Below, piece by piece: positions 1 to 9,633 of a DNA stretch of 25,000 nt. The notes beneath the pieces were generated by a model. The model saw only the letters and a program-made list of their open reading frames with translations. It made no database searches and was not told where the DNA came from. A program made the position numbers and the translations under genes. Source of the DNA: Prorocentrum cordatum (taxonomy: Eukaryota; Sar; Dinophyceae; Prorocentrales; Prorocentraceae). Every line of letters begins with the position of its first letter. The stretch's first letter is position 1. Location of the stretch: contig CAUYUJ010017833.1 in NCBI GenBank assembly GCA_963575745.1, positions 1 through 25,000 on the forward strand, written 5' to 3'.

Positions 1-48
<48 letters not shown>

Positions 49-66
49 CACTCCTACTACTACTAA
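1..66. repeat. (TAC)n trinucleotide microsatellite
   Basis: Uninterrupted TAC units run from the window edge to about base 49, then continue with two interruptions to about base 65. The array is cut by the window edge, so its true length is unknown. It is one of many trinucleotide tracts in this window. Confidence 0.97.
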
Positions 67-490
67 GTGGGCGTGGCCTCACAAGCCCACCTGCGCCAGG
101 AAAGTTTGGCCGATACCGTAAGAGAAAACAACGACGGCGTCGGCGGCGACGGCAACGACAAAGGCCGCAACGACGGCGACGGGCGTCGACGACGACGACG
201 ACGACGACGGCGACGGGGAGGACGGGGATGGGGACGAGAGAGGAAGGCTTGAAACTCTCCTTGCATATCCTTGAATGTAAGCTTCGACCTCCTTTTCCAA
301 AGTGCTGTCATCCGCTCTCCCAGACCCACGACGTCGTGATGTTTCAAAACTTCGACCCCAGAGGTCTGGACCATTCCCCGGGACCGGTTTCTCATCCTGC
401 ATCGTTTTCTGCTACGGTCCCCCGCGGCCCGGGAAGGGTCCCAGAGGCCCAACGTGGCGAAAGACCTCCCGTCGCGATTACTGTTCACGG
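67..490. other. intergenic, short (GAC)n tract, no gene seen
   Basis: A GAC/CGA trinucleotide tract occupies about 183-215. The rest is GC-rich unique sequence. Reading frames exist on both strands, but they translate to low-complexity Arg/Ser/Pro-rich strings and show no domain I recognise. Confidence 0.6.
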
Positions 491-600
491 CGCAGGAGGA
501 ACAGGAGGAGGAGGAGGAGGAAGAGGAGGAGGAGGAGGACGAGGAGGCGCAGGGAGGAAGAGGAGGACGAGGAGGAGGAGAAGTAGGAGGACGAGGCAAG
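491..600. repeat. imperfect (GGA)n / (TCC)n tract at the LINE 3' end
   Basis: GGA/GAG units with scattered substitutions, about 100 bp. On the minus strand this is a TCC tract starting some 25 bases after the LINE ORF2 stop at 624-626. It may be the genomic target, or a simple-repeat tail of the element. A second GGA/TCC tract lies at the other end of the LINE. Confidence 0.9.
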
Positions 601-623
601 CGTAGCATGAAGATTCCTCGTCT

Positions 624-3550
624 TCAAGGCGGGGGCGGCGGCGGCGGGGACGGCTGAGACGGCTGGGCCCCCTGCACCAACGTGGCCTTGACCAGGCGCA
701 TGTCCCGAAACGCTGCCCGTGCAGCCTCCAGATTTGTTTGGGGGATGAGGAGGGCCTGGGGCAGGAGGTGACGGAGAGAATGATAAATGTGAGAAGCCAG
801 AAAATTTCTGCGACAACCGAGACAGCGAATTGTCCAGGGACCCCGAGACGGCCCAGAGGATCAGAGGAGAAAGGACGACATCGGAGGACGAGAGAGACGG
901 ACCAAGCTAACTTGGGGCAAGACAAATACTGCTTCATATTGCCATGTTCATTTTCGCATCCTAGAATGCAACCAAGCTTCCCACGCGGGTGAATTATCCT
1001 GTGACTCGTCAGCCAGCCATCAGCCACCGTGCGGAGCCACGACCAAGCCCTCGACGGCGTGGTCCTGTTCCAAGTCTGGATGGCATCCTGAAAGTCACAC
1101 CCCTGAATCTCCGAGGAGCGGTCAGGAAAAAGCTTCTGAAGCCTCCGACGGAACAATCCAACCAGAGACCGGGAAAGCACGAGGCACGCGCAATATTCGC
1201 ACTACGCTGTGGCTTGGAAGGCAAGAGCGGCACAGGAGAAAGGCGGCAGGCACGAGCAGCAACAGAGGCAAGCTAAGACGAGAGTGGATCAGGCGTTTTC
1301 TCTCAGGATGGGCACCACGGGCTGCGCCAGCCAAAAGTTCAGCATACGGTTTTGAGCACCAATGCCCAGGAGGAATCCCCCCAGTAGGCAATGTAAAGAG
1401 CCGTAGATCGTTTGTACGAAGAGCAGAGTCATTCTGAGCACAACGCCTTCTGTGAATTTCACCCAGATTATCCGCACGTACTCGACTCATACCCAGCTTC
1501 TTAACTTGAAAGCACTGAAGAGCAGGAGACAGAGCAGCAGCAAAAAACGAGCCAGACAGCGCATCCCTTTGGATAATGCAAGAACGGAGCCAGAACGCAT
1601 GGGCCCATGGCCCCTGGACAGAAATCACCCCCTCGACCGAGCCGCACACAATACTTACAAATCCCAGGGGCGCTGTAGGGCAGCCCATCTTCCTCAAGAC
1701 GGGCACAAAGAAACTCCTGCGAGAGCTAAGGGAACGCGTGCCCATAGCCGAATGCATCTATAATCGGGCATGCATCATCCGCTTCAGGCCTGGCCGAGCG
1801 CGTTCGTGCAAGCGCGCCCACCTCCGCAATATTCATACTGGAAATTCTACCCCCCATGAATTCTCGCTGGTCACCAGGAACAAACCGGCCCGAAGGCCTC
1901 CGAGTCGAAACATTGGCAACCGCCAGCAGAGGTTTAATACCGGTATTCCGAACGCCCAGGACACGAACAGCAGCGGCTTCACGATCACACTCGCCATCAG
2001 CAGGGTCCGTGGACAAGTCACCCTTGGGTCAGAACGCTTTCAAGGCAACGTGCCCGGAAAGAAATCAGCTGTTACCAGCGAGCATCCAGAGTAGAACATC
2101 ATGCAAAAGCAGCAGCCCACATGGATGTGCCAGCCAGGCCGAGTAGCAGAGCCGATCACACCCAGGCGCAAAATCACCGACGCGAAGAGCAACTTGTTTC
2201 AGCATGGCCACGGTCGGGGGCGGGGCGTCGTCGAACGAGACTGGGGACGAGAAGCGGTCGACGCATGCAGCAGCCGTAGCCGCGGGCCGGGGCTTGCAGG
2301 CGAAAAAAGGAACCCATTGCGAGGTCAAAGCTCGAGCACGATCCGATTCCGAGACCTCCCCTTCGCCATCGCCGCCGCTGCCCTCAAAGTCAATCGACGC
2401 ATAAACGGAACTCATAACCTAGCCCAGCGATAGACAGCTTGAAGCTGCTGACGACATCGAGTGCGAGAGCCAGTATCCTGGGCCTGTTCTAGCCTAGCCT
2501 GAACAGCAGCCCGATCGAGGCCAGCAGCTCGAAATTGCACTTCATTGGACCAATGCTGGAACGAAGCTGGGTGCAAAAGAAGCTCTCGGTGACCACTCAC
2601 CCGAATGAAATCTGCCGCCATTTCATGCGATGCAATCAAGAGCTCGGCGCGCCGGCAATCCTGGCGCCGCGCAGCACGCGCCAGGGAACGAGCGATCAAG
2701 AGCAGCGTGCGGGGGCCCCCTGGGCGCCTGAAGGCCAAGAGGGCACGAGCAACTCAGCTAGCCTCCTGCATCAGATATTCGCATCGCTCCGGCCCACGGG
2801 AGGAGACATATTCATCATGTAATTCACAAGGTCGACATAGGATCCAAAAACAAACTTAAATATCGGTGATCTGGCTATATATTTCGGGATCGGGCGTTCA
2901 GGTCCTGCGATCTTACGGGGGGCGAATGAAATACACACCGCAGCATGGCCATTCATCTTGGCCTTCGAGAGCGCCTCGGGGTAGCCGATCACCCGCGCCG
3001 TCGTTTTTTCTTGAGCAACCATCCAGCCAGGCCATGAGCACCAGAAACGGTCAACCGCTGCAACAGCATCCGCCTGCTTGTCAGAATGGGCGGCCGCAGC
3101 AAGAGACATTTCTATGAAACAGTCGAGTGTTCGCGACCATATCGTGTCTTGCACCTGCAGCGGTCGGTTGCTTCTTTGGGCCTGAGACGGCCGTGAGAAA
3201 CTCAGCTTTTCCTCGCAAGCAAACTTTAAATCACCTGTGACTCTGGATACCTGGGAGGACAGTCGCAACGCCACCTCGGATGCGACCCGCACGGTCGCCC
3301 CCACAGGAACTCCAAAAAAACGATCGCACCAGGAAGGACCCGTCGCAGAAAACACTCTAGCTTGGCCTGGTTCTTGAAATGCCGAGACGGAAGAGCCAAG
3401 GCGAAGCCTCAGAAGATATCCAAGCTTCTCAGCAGATTGCCACCCTCATATTGAAGAAGCGCACGTGTGTTCCATATACAAAAGCTTATGCCACCGCTGA
3501 TGCCCCTGTCGCACAGGAACTGAAACGGCGAGCGCGGCAAGAGGCTAACG
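624..3550 (-). pseudogene. LINE ORF2 relic: endonuclease, reverse transcriptase, Cys-rich C-terminus
   Basis: The protein would nick target DNA and copy element RNA into it. Pieces in order, in shifting frames: an N-terminal endonuclease start with WNTRALLQYE (about 3473-3444) and LPGAIVFLEFLWG; the endonuclease end at about 3000-2930, VDRFWCSWPGW then LSKAKMNGHAAV in place of the usual SDHAxV; a linker (2738-2412) with LLLIARSLARAARRQ; the RT start (about 2330-2130) with GDFAPGCDRLCYSAW; RT motif A (about 1775-1727) reading AFGYGHAFP, where the catalytic Asp is Gly (GGC, 1749-1747); RT motif B, IIQRDALSGSFF; RT motif C, RVRADNLG, with Asn as second acid (1469-1467). The C-terminus has CILGCENEH...YLSC (about 965-905) and ends in a proline run at the stop 626-624. 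The endonuclease seems shortened: only about 170 codons lie between its start and end motifs. The missing active-site acids mean no activity. Confidence 0.85.
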
Positions 3551-3556
3551 AAGTTG

Positions 3557-4713
3557 TCAAGGACACCACTCGGGCCCCGCATCTGGCTCGAAGATCGCTC
3601 TGGTCTTCTCGACCAGTTCCTGCTTCGCTAGCTGGAGCTTGCGAATCGCAGCTTGGATCCACATGATATCTGCCTTCTCACGACCCTGCTTCGGATCCGT
3701 CTTGCACAAAGCGTCCCAGCCAATTGACAACCATCCCCGATCTCTGTCGAAGAAGACTTGTGTCCCGAAAGACCCTCCTGAATGGCCAGCTTCGCCTTGC
3801 GCCCGAGAGTCTCCGTCTTGATCTGCAGAGGGTTCTTGTCGCATGATCTGTGCAAGGGCACCTCACCACCACGGGCGTGCGCTGGGACTTAAATAACCTT
3901 CCAAACACCATCTGCACCTCGAAGACTGCCAAGCGCTTTACCAGCACGACGTGCCGCAAGCCCAGTAGCTCCTTTGAACCGCACGAAGAACTGCTTCGAG
4001 AGGGGATCGGAAGCCGTGACCTCGCACATCTCAAACAATAGATAACTCATCGATCCACTCCTTGACCTTCTGCTGAACCTGATTGAAAGCAACCAGTCGT
4101 CCAGCACTGATGCGAATGATGGTGCCGTCCGTCTCGCGATCAAATGTAGGGAGAGACCTGGACCCGTCTCGAGGACAGCTGGTTCGCTGCCACCAAGGCC
4201 GTCTGCAACTCCTTAATGTGTGTCGCCATCTCCGCCAACAAAGTGTCGTGCTGTGCAACCCTCCCCGTGCGCTCATCGCGCCGCAAGGAGTCCATGTTTG
4301 GAGCAACCGCCGTGGTGATCTGCTTGTCCAATTTGCCAGGGAAGTTCTGGAGATCTTCAAAACATTGTTTGAGGCATTGATCGAAGTTCTTCTTGAAGGA
4401 ATCAGCAATCGTCTGAGATTCACGCTGCGCTGTCTCAGCGACCGTCGAACCAACCACATCCTGGAACTGTTTGTGCATGCGGTCCAGCTCGTCGGAGAGG
4501 ATGCCTGCACATACCGTCCAGATCTGTTCTTCAGACAGGTCCATGTCAGAGTCCTAGTTCATGCGGAACGTCTCACTTCCTCCCACCAGGCGTGTGTGGG
4601 GCACCTGTACCAGCACCAGCTGCAGCAGCACGGCGGGCACGAGCACCAGCAGGCTTCTGAACAGATTTGAGCACAGCGCGCCGCGGCGTCGAAGGAGCCG
4701 CATCCTTAGACAT
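3557..4713 (-). pseudogene. LINE ORF1 relic, coiled-coil and RNA-binding type protein
   Basis: ORF1 would coat element RNA. The likely start is ATG at 4713 (MSKDAAPSTPRR), followed by an Ala/Gly/Pro-rich stretch. The frame then shifts to 4544-4140, where MDLSEEQIWTVCAGIL leads into a heptad-like region rich in Gln, Asp and Leu (QFQDVVGSTVAETAQ, DTLLAEMATHIKELQ) typical of a coiled coil. Further segments in other frames are WIDELSIV (ends 4031), SKQFFVRFKGATGLA with SLRGADGVWKV (about 3995-3890), KNPLQIKTETLGRKAK (about 3835-3790) and QVFFDRDRGWLSIGW (about 3757-3713), ending EPDAGPEWCP at the stop 3559-3557. The downstream part resembles the RRM-like and C-terminal regions of LINE ORF1 proteins. 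I count at least five frameshifts. ORF2 follows within about 80 bases. Confidence 0.8.
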
Positions 4714-4874
4714 CACCTCGAGACAAAATGTACGAGAGGTGTGTGGCCGAAAAGAACTGCCAGCAGGCGGGCCGTTGTTGAACCCCCGTGAGCTGACAGG
4801 ATCGTGTCTCTGAAATCGCTCGAGCCGCCCCGTCGGCTCTGTCCAAGCTGGAAGCCTCAGAGCAGGGTTTCCAA

Positions 4875-4896
4875 CTGGAGCCAAAATGGCTACGGA
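4875..4896 (-). other. relic dinoflagellate spliced leader (dinoSL) at the LINE 5' end
   Basis: On the minus strand 4896-4875 reads T, then CCGTAGCCATTTTGGCTC, then CAG. The dinoflagellate spliced leader is DCCGTAGCC...GGCTCAAG (D = A, G or T). All 22 positions fit except position 20, where C replaces A. The leader is normally added to mRNA 5' ends by trans-splicing and is not encoded next to genes. A genomic copy joined to an ORF marks a reverse-transcribed, reinserted mRNA, as reported for dinoflagellate processed cDNAs. It lies 162 bases upstream of the ORF1 ATG on the same strand. Confidence 0.93.
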
Positions 4897-4925
4897 GGAG
4901 GAGGAGGAGGAGGAGGAGGAAGAGG
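4897..4925. repeat. (GGA)n / (TCC)n tract abutting the LINE 5' end
   Basis: Nearly pure GGA units immediately outside the spliced-leader relic. On the minus strand TCC units run straight into the leader's TCC start, so the exact boundary is ambiguous. Confidence 0.95.
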
Positions 4926-5278
4926 CGACGCCTCCGGATGCCCCCGGCACAGGCGCGGCCCCTCGCCAGCCGTTGCCCCTGCCCCCCGAGTGCTCTCCAA
5001 CCAGCTGCACGGGGAGAGGGGGCAGGCGGTCTTCGGCGCGTGGCTCTCGCTTCGGGCGCCATCGCACCCTATAGGGCAACAGTACTAAAGGGGCCCTGGG
5101 ACACACAAGTAAATACACACAAATCTCATGATTCCCCGTATTTTCCGATATTTTATGGGTTTATCTTCCCCCCACACTTCCCACATCTTCCCATATTTTC
5201 CTTGGAGGCGACGATTAATTGTGTCTGTGTTTCTTTCCACTCCTGAAATACAGTGGGGGCACTGGCTCAGGAAGCATC
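4926..5278. other. unassigned spacer
   Basis: GC-rich to about 5060, then T-rich with repeated TTCCC/TATTTTCC words (5128-5210). No domain, RNA gene or clear repeat family is visible. Confidence 0.5.
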
Positions 5279-5426
5279 GGATAAGGAATCCAGGAGTCTG
5301 GAAGCCGGTGAAATTCCAATTTTGGACTGGCCACGGAGATCACCGCCGCCCTCACCAGGATAAGGAGCCTCTCCGGGGTCTGCAGCCTCCTGGGCACCTT
5401 CCTCAACGAGCGCCCGCAGCGTACCG
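5279..5426 (+). repeat. dispersed repeat, copy A
   Basis: This segment shares long stretches with 14590-14735 on the same strand: ATAAGGAATCCAGG, GTCTGGAAGCCGGTG, CGCCGCCCTC, GGATAAGG and CTCCTGGG in the same order and spacing. Within each copy the word GGATAAGGA(A/G)(T/C)C followed by GGGTCTG occurs twice, about 75-80 bases apart, so the unit has internal structure. No open frame is conserved between copies in any obvious way. Confidence 0.75.
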
Positions 5427-5543
5427 TGAGCTTCCGACACCTGCACGGACGGAGACGTGATCGTTCTCAAGACGTGTCCTCCGTGCGAGGACTCCTCACA
5501 GCCGATTCAATCCTCATCCTCGCAATTTGCATAATCACATTAA

Positions 5544-5655
5544 ACGTCGTCATCATCATCATCAGCAGCAACAGCAGCAGAAGCAGCAGCATCGCCATCA
5601 TAGTTGTCGTCATCTTCATCATGAGCATCCTCACTCTGCTCATCCTCATCCTTCC
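5544..5655. repeat. mixed CAT/CAG trinucleotide repeat
   Basis: CATCAT, CAGCAG and CATCCT units with interruptions. A weaker relative of the CAT array at 20945-21318. Confidence 0.9.
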
Positions 5656-6176
5656 TCCCCCTCTCGCGTCTGACCTCAAGCTTCTCCCATTGACCTCCGT
5701 GGTGTTCTCGCCCTTCCCACACGGCCCCCCTGGCACTGATAGGCCAGGACGTCCAAGTAGTGCACGCCCTTTGCGAACAGAGACAGCGACCTGTCTGAAG
5801 CCGTGCATCCAAGAGATCAAATATGGAGTGGGCCAAACCTAAGCGGTCAAAGGCAATGGAAATGAAGTAAAATAACGCAATGTTCTTATGCGACTCCGGG
5901 CTACCATTAGGGGTCTGCCGATAGATAGTTATGAATGTATGTACATACATACATACATTTGCGACTGTCATCAACTGTTGCGGCGCAAAGTGGATTGCGC
6001 TTCATCTCACCATCTCCTGCAACTCCCACGCTCATTTCCCTCTCTCGCCCCATCTCCATATCCCTCTTTCCCTCTCTCTCTCTCTGGCCCTCTCTCTTGC
6101 TCCCTCTCTCTCATTATCACATTATCTCTCTCGCTCTCTCTTCTGTTTCTCCCTCTCTCTATATGGTTGTAGATGT
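5656..6176. other. unassigned spacer ending in CT-rich tract
   Basis: Unique sequence to about 5930, a short GTATGTACATAC tract at about 5936-5957, then a pyrimidine-rich CTCTCT/CCCTCT stretch at about 6020-6165. No gene recognised. Confidence 0.6.
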
Positions 6177-6636
6177 ATGGATGTATAAATAGTCATACAT
6201 ACATGCATACATACATACATACATACATACATGCATGCATGCATGCATGCATGCATGCATGCATACATACATACATACATACATACTTACACACATGCAT
6301 GCATGCATGCATGCATGCATGCATGCATGCATGCATGCATGTATGCATACATACATACATACATACATACATACATACATACCTGCCTACCTACATACAT
6401 GCATGCATGCATGCATGCATGCGTACATGCATACATACATACATACATACATACATACATACATACATACATACGTACATGCATGCATGCATGCATACAT
6501 ACATACATACCTGCCTACCTACATACATACATGCATACATAAATACATACATACATTCATACATGCATGCATGCATACATACATTCATGCATAAATACAT
6601 ACATACATACATACATACATACATACATACATACAC
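6177..6636. repeat. (ACAT/GCAT)n tetranucleotide microsatellite
   Basis: About 460 bp of four-base units in alternating blocks of ACAT and GCAT. A CCTGCCTACCTACATAC block appears twice about 129 bases apart (near 6381 and 6510), each followed by GCAT units. All frames stay open and give Met/His/Ala/Cys/Tyr/Ile repeats; these are not genes. GCATGC is self-complementary, so GCAT blocks can fold back. Confidence 0.98.
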
Positions 6637-7521
6637 AGGTCTGGGTACAAAACCACGCGCGCTCTTCGCGCGCGCTGAGGTTCAGTATGCGGCTTGTGTG
6701 CTTCAAGATACTGGAGGAAATGTCTGCGTAAAGTCGAGGTTCGAACTTCGAACGGGGATGGATGAGCACGGCTCCAAACATCCAATGTCCTAGATATCAC
6801 ACGTGTACGTGGCAACACAAACTATTCCCGTGATAAAAGGACTCTTCTGTCCTCTTATCCCCATGTCTGCTCAATGTTCTTGATAGCGGCTGGCTTCGTG
6901 ACTGTCTTTTTGCCGCGAACTGTTTTCTGATGCCTTCGGGGCCCGAAACCAGCCTCCAGATGCCGTGAAGCAACGACGTGGGCTGTAACGATAAGAGGTT
7001 CGAAGAGGTCAAGTTGGAGGCGGGGCAATCAAGGGGTGAAGAACGAGGAGGTGTGAGTGGATGGAGCAGGGGGAAGGAATGAAAGAATGTGGAGTGATAA
7101 ATGTTGCTAGAGTAAGGAAGCATAACGAAAGAACGTGACGATGGAGACGTGCAAGCGTGCAGCTGTTGCAGGTGAGGTATCATGGTGCGTTGGATGGAGC
7201 GTGTCACAACAATTGTCAGTGCACGCGTTCCTGCGAAGGAATGCGGCACGCAGAGGCTTGCAGGGTTAGACCGCTGGAGGCGTGCAAGCGTACAGATTGT
7301 GCAAATGGAGTGTTGCACATCAGGTGCTCGTGCAGGCGTTGATGCAATGGACCAGGCGTGTCGAGGGCGGTGGGCCGATGGCGGGGGTGCTGATGAAGTG
7401 GTTGAGAGGTTGGCAGATGTAGGGGATGAGGCAATACGTGGCCCCCAAGGCTGGAAAAGGCGTTCAATGCAACCTCCGAGCAGTTCAGCAAACCCTGGAA
7501 ACGGCCCCTTCCCCTCCCTTG
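6637..7521. other. unassigned spacer with small hairpins
   Basis: A CGCGCG...CGCGCG hairpin lies near 6655-6675. An 11-bp stem (GATAAAAGGAC / GTCCTCTTATC, one G-T pair, 6-base loop) is at 6832-6859. Around 7145-7360 there are loose repeats of CGTGCAAGCGT and TGCAGG words. A long minus-strand frame crosses this region, but its product is Ser/Pro/Thr-rich with no domain and it runs through the TCC tract. Confidence 0.5.
6832..6859. other. 11-bp stem-loop
   Basis: GATAAAAGGAC, loop TCTTCT, then GTCCTCTTATC. The stem pairs throughout if one G-T pair is allowed. No T-run follows and no neighbouring gene explains it, so its function is unknown. Confidence 0.6.
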
Positions 7522-7582
7522 TCGTCCTCCTCCTCTTCCTCCTCCTCCTCCTCCTCCTCCTCCTCCTCCTCCTCCTCCTCCT
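7522..7582. repeat. (TCC)n microsatellite
   Basis: Nearly pure TCC units over about 58 bp, just upstream of the degenerate array beginning near 7600. Confidence 0.97.
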
Positions 7583-7599
7583 TTCCCCGTCGGCGTGGT

Positions 7600-9330
7600 G
7601 TGGGACTATCGGGGCCATACCTCAAGAACTGTCGTGTGCAGGCTCCTGGGGCGGGTTGGGGTCTCTTGGGGCCTTTTGGGTGGACCATCCCTGCTCCCGA
7701 AAGTGTCTTGGCGGGCTGCTGCGGGATACGGTCGGGAATCACCTTCTCGGAGGCGTTCTGGAAGCAATTTTAAAGCCTCCGGTGCCGCTTAGGGGGTCCA
7801 TTTGGGCTCTTGTGGGCCTCCTCGCGGCCTCTTGGCGCATCTTGGGGGCGTCTTAAAAGCCTTTAGGGGGCCTGTTGGCAGCCTTTGGGCTTATCTTGGG
7901 ACGGAGGGCTCGAAATGTCAGCTCGGATTCATTCTCCTTGACCCCGCTTGTGGCACGCTTGAGGCTCTCTTGGGCCGTCCCCGGTGCTTTTTGGACCGCC
8001 TTCGGGCCTTCTTGGGACGTCTTGTCGATCTCTTGGGGAGCTCTTGTGCCATCTTCGGGACATGTTGAGGGCCTCTGCGGTCATCTTGAACGGTCTCTTG
8101 TCCAAGAAAGCAACTACATCAAACATGTACGTCTTGCTCCAGAATCAAACGGTTTGAGCTCATCGGGGCCCTCACGGAAGTCCTTTTCGAGCACTGTTGG
8201 GGCGTCTCGGAAGCCTCTTCAACCGTTAGAACCGCCCCGTGTGCCGTATGAGAGTCGTGGAAATCGTGTTGGGAGCGACTCGGGGCTCCCTTCAGTGGCC
8301 TGAACGGCGGTCTGATCGCTCCGTGGGCCTGTGTCCTTCTCTTGGGCCTCTCTTGGCGCTCTCTCGCTCTCTTGGGCCGTCTCCGATGCTTCTTGGGCCA
8401 TCTTCTGGGGACGTCTTGGGGCTCTCTGAGGGACCTCTTGTGCCGTCTGGGGGCGATGTTGGGGGCCTCTCTGGTCATCTTGCACGGTCTACAGGCCGAA
8501 AGACCTGGCGTGCCAGACAGGCTCGTCTTGCTTAAGGAGTGGAACGATTCTGGCCCCTCGGGACTCGCGTCTCGGAGGCCTCCCAGACCTTTGGAGCCGC
8601 CTCGTGAGCCGTCCGAGTCTTCGGGGCCGTGCTGGGAGCGAGTCGGGGCTCTCTTCCATTGCCTTGACGGCGCTCCGATCGCTCTGGGGGCTGGACTCCT
8701 CCTCCTGCAGTCCCCCTTGGAGCTCGCTTGAGGCCCTCTGCGGGCCGCCCGGTGCGTCTTGGGCCGTCTGCGGGCCCTCGCGGGGCGGCCTGCCGCTCTC
8801 TTGGGGACCTCCTGTGCCGGCTTCGGACCTCTCTGGGGGCCTCCCTGGTCATCGTGTGCGGTCTGCAGGCCGGAAAAGCCAGCTTGCCAGACACATGCAC
8901 GTCGTTCATGTCTAATCGTGCTCATTCCTACTTGTGCTCGTTTCTAATTGGTCCTGGCCCCGTAGTGGCCAGGAAGCGGCCCAGGATAGAGCAATTAGAA
9001 ATAAAAGGATCTAGGCCCCCAAAAAATCAAAGAACTTTCGAAGAATTGGAAATGAACAATGTGTACGCTTTTTGCCAACGGGGAGTAAAACGACTTTGGC
9101 CCCTCGGGGCCCTCAGGGAGGTCCTCTTGGAGGCGCGCTCCTGGGGACGTCTCGGCGGCCTCCTCGGCCCATTTGGAGCCGCCGCGCGAGCCGCCTGGGA
9201 GCCCCCGAGGCAGTGCTGGGAGCGATTTCGGGGCTCGCTTCGGTCGCCTTGGCGGCGGTCTGAGCGCTCTGGGGCCGATCTGGGCGAGGCCCCCAGGAGC
9301 GGGCTCGGCCCCGCCGGCCCCCCATCTGCG
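7600..9330 (+). repeat. degenerate tandem array, period about 375-390 bp, of CTTGGGCCGTCT-type words
   Basis: Matching blocks recur. CTCTTGTGCC...TCATCTTG...ACGGTCT...CAGG... appears near 8036, 8428 and 8803 (spacings 392 and 375). GGGAGCGA(C/G)TCGGGGCTC appears near 8272 and 8637, with a third version near 9217. AAACG..TTTGGCCCCTCGGGGCCCTCA-type starts lie near 8148, 8541 and 9088. The extra spacing before the last copy comes from AT-richer sequence at 8910-9080. Each unit is itself built of short CTTGGG(G/A)CC and GTCTTGG words. Plus-strand frames read as Leu-Gly-x-Ser-Trp strings; minus-strand frames read as Arg/Pro/Gln-rich strings. The family recurs at 22756-24005 in reverse orientation. 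I treat it as repeat, not as a gene. Confidence 0.8.
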
Positions 9331-9374
9331 GTCGTGGTCCCGGCCCAGGGGCCCCCTTGGCCCAGTCCCCCGCT

Positions 9375-9619
9375 ACCGTTGAAAGAGACATGTTTGCACC
9401 CTTCCGGGTTGAGCTGCGAATCGGGTGGCGCTGCCGCTCCCCCGCGCCCCCGACTGTAATACTGATAGTTGTGACATCTCCTGGGGCCCTTCGAAAGAAT
9501 AAAGATACATCCCATTTCAGCGTGCGCGTCCGCTCTCAATGCTAAGGTCGGGGGCGAGGGGGTCGTATCATCAGTTGTCGTGCCGCCCAGGTGGTGCAAA
9601 CTTGTTTCTTTCAACCGTA
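9375..9619. mobile_element. imperfect foldback (inverted-repeat) element, MITE-like
   Basis: The left arm starts ACCGTTGAAAGAGACATG, then TTTGCACC, and later has CGCCCCCGACTGTAATAC (to about 9462). The right arm, read on the other strand from 9619, starts ACGGTTGAAAGAAACAAG, then TTTGCACC, and later CGCCCCCGACCTTAGCAT (to about 9538). Arms are about 80-90 bp around a central segment of about 75 bp. No transposase is encoded. A target-site duplication is not obvious. Confidence 0.65.
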
Positions 9620-9633
9620 TGTGTGCAGAGAAC

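Larger units (their letters stand above)
624..4896 (-). mobile_element. nearly full-length decayed LINE (non-LTR retrotransposon) with spliced-leader relic
   Basis: About 4.27 kb read on the minus strand. In order it holds a spliced-leader relic (4896-4875), a 5' leader of about 160 bp, ORF1 (from 4713), and ORF2 (to the stop at 626-624) with an APE-type endonuclease, a reverse transcriptase and a C-terminal Cys motif. Domain order and many local phrases match the LINEs I recall from dinoflagellate genomes and transcripts; that recall is not a search result. Frameshifts and stops interrupt both ORFs and catalytic residues are replaced, so this copy is dead. No poly(A) tail is seen. Both ends meet GGA/TCC microsatellite, which hides any target-site duplication. 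Because the copy begins exactly at the spliced leader, it probably came from a trans-spliced mRNA. Confidence 0.88.

Noticed and set aside
2273-2286. CCGTAGCC word as spliced-leader start
   Set aside because: Only eight bases match and the sequence continues CGCGGG, so chance is enough.
2101-4670. plus-strand frames of 80-195 codons between 2.1 and 4.7 kb
   Set aside because: They are antisense to the LINE ORFs, whose motifs lie on the minus strand.
6159-6793. Met/Cys/Tyr/His-rich frames in the ACAT/GCAT tract
   Set aside because: Any four-base repeat without stops gives such frames in all phases; there is no unique sequence supporting a protein.
6797-7618. 273-codon minus-strand frame
   Set aside because: It starts just beyond the TCC tract, reads through it as poly-Arg, and continues as Ser/Pro/Thr-rich sequence without motifs.
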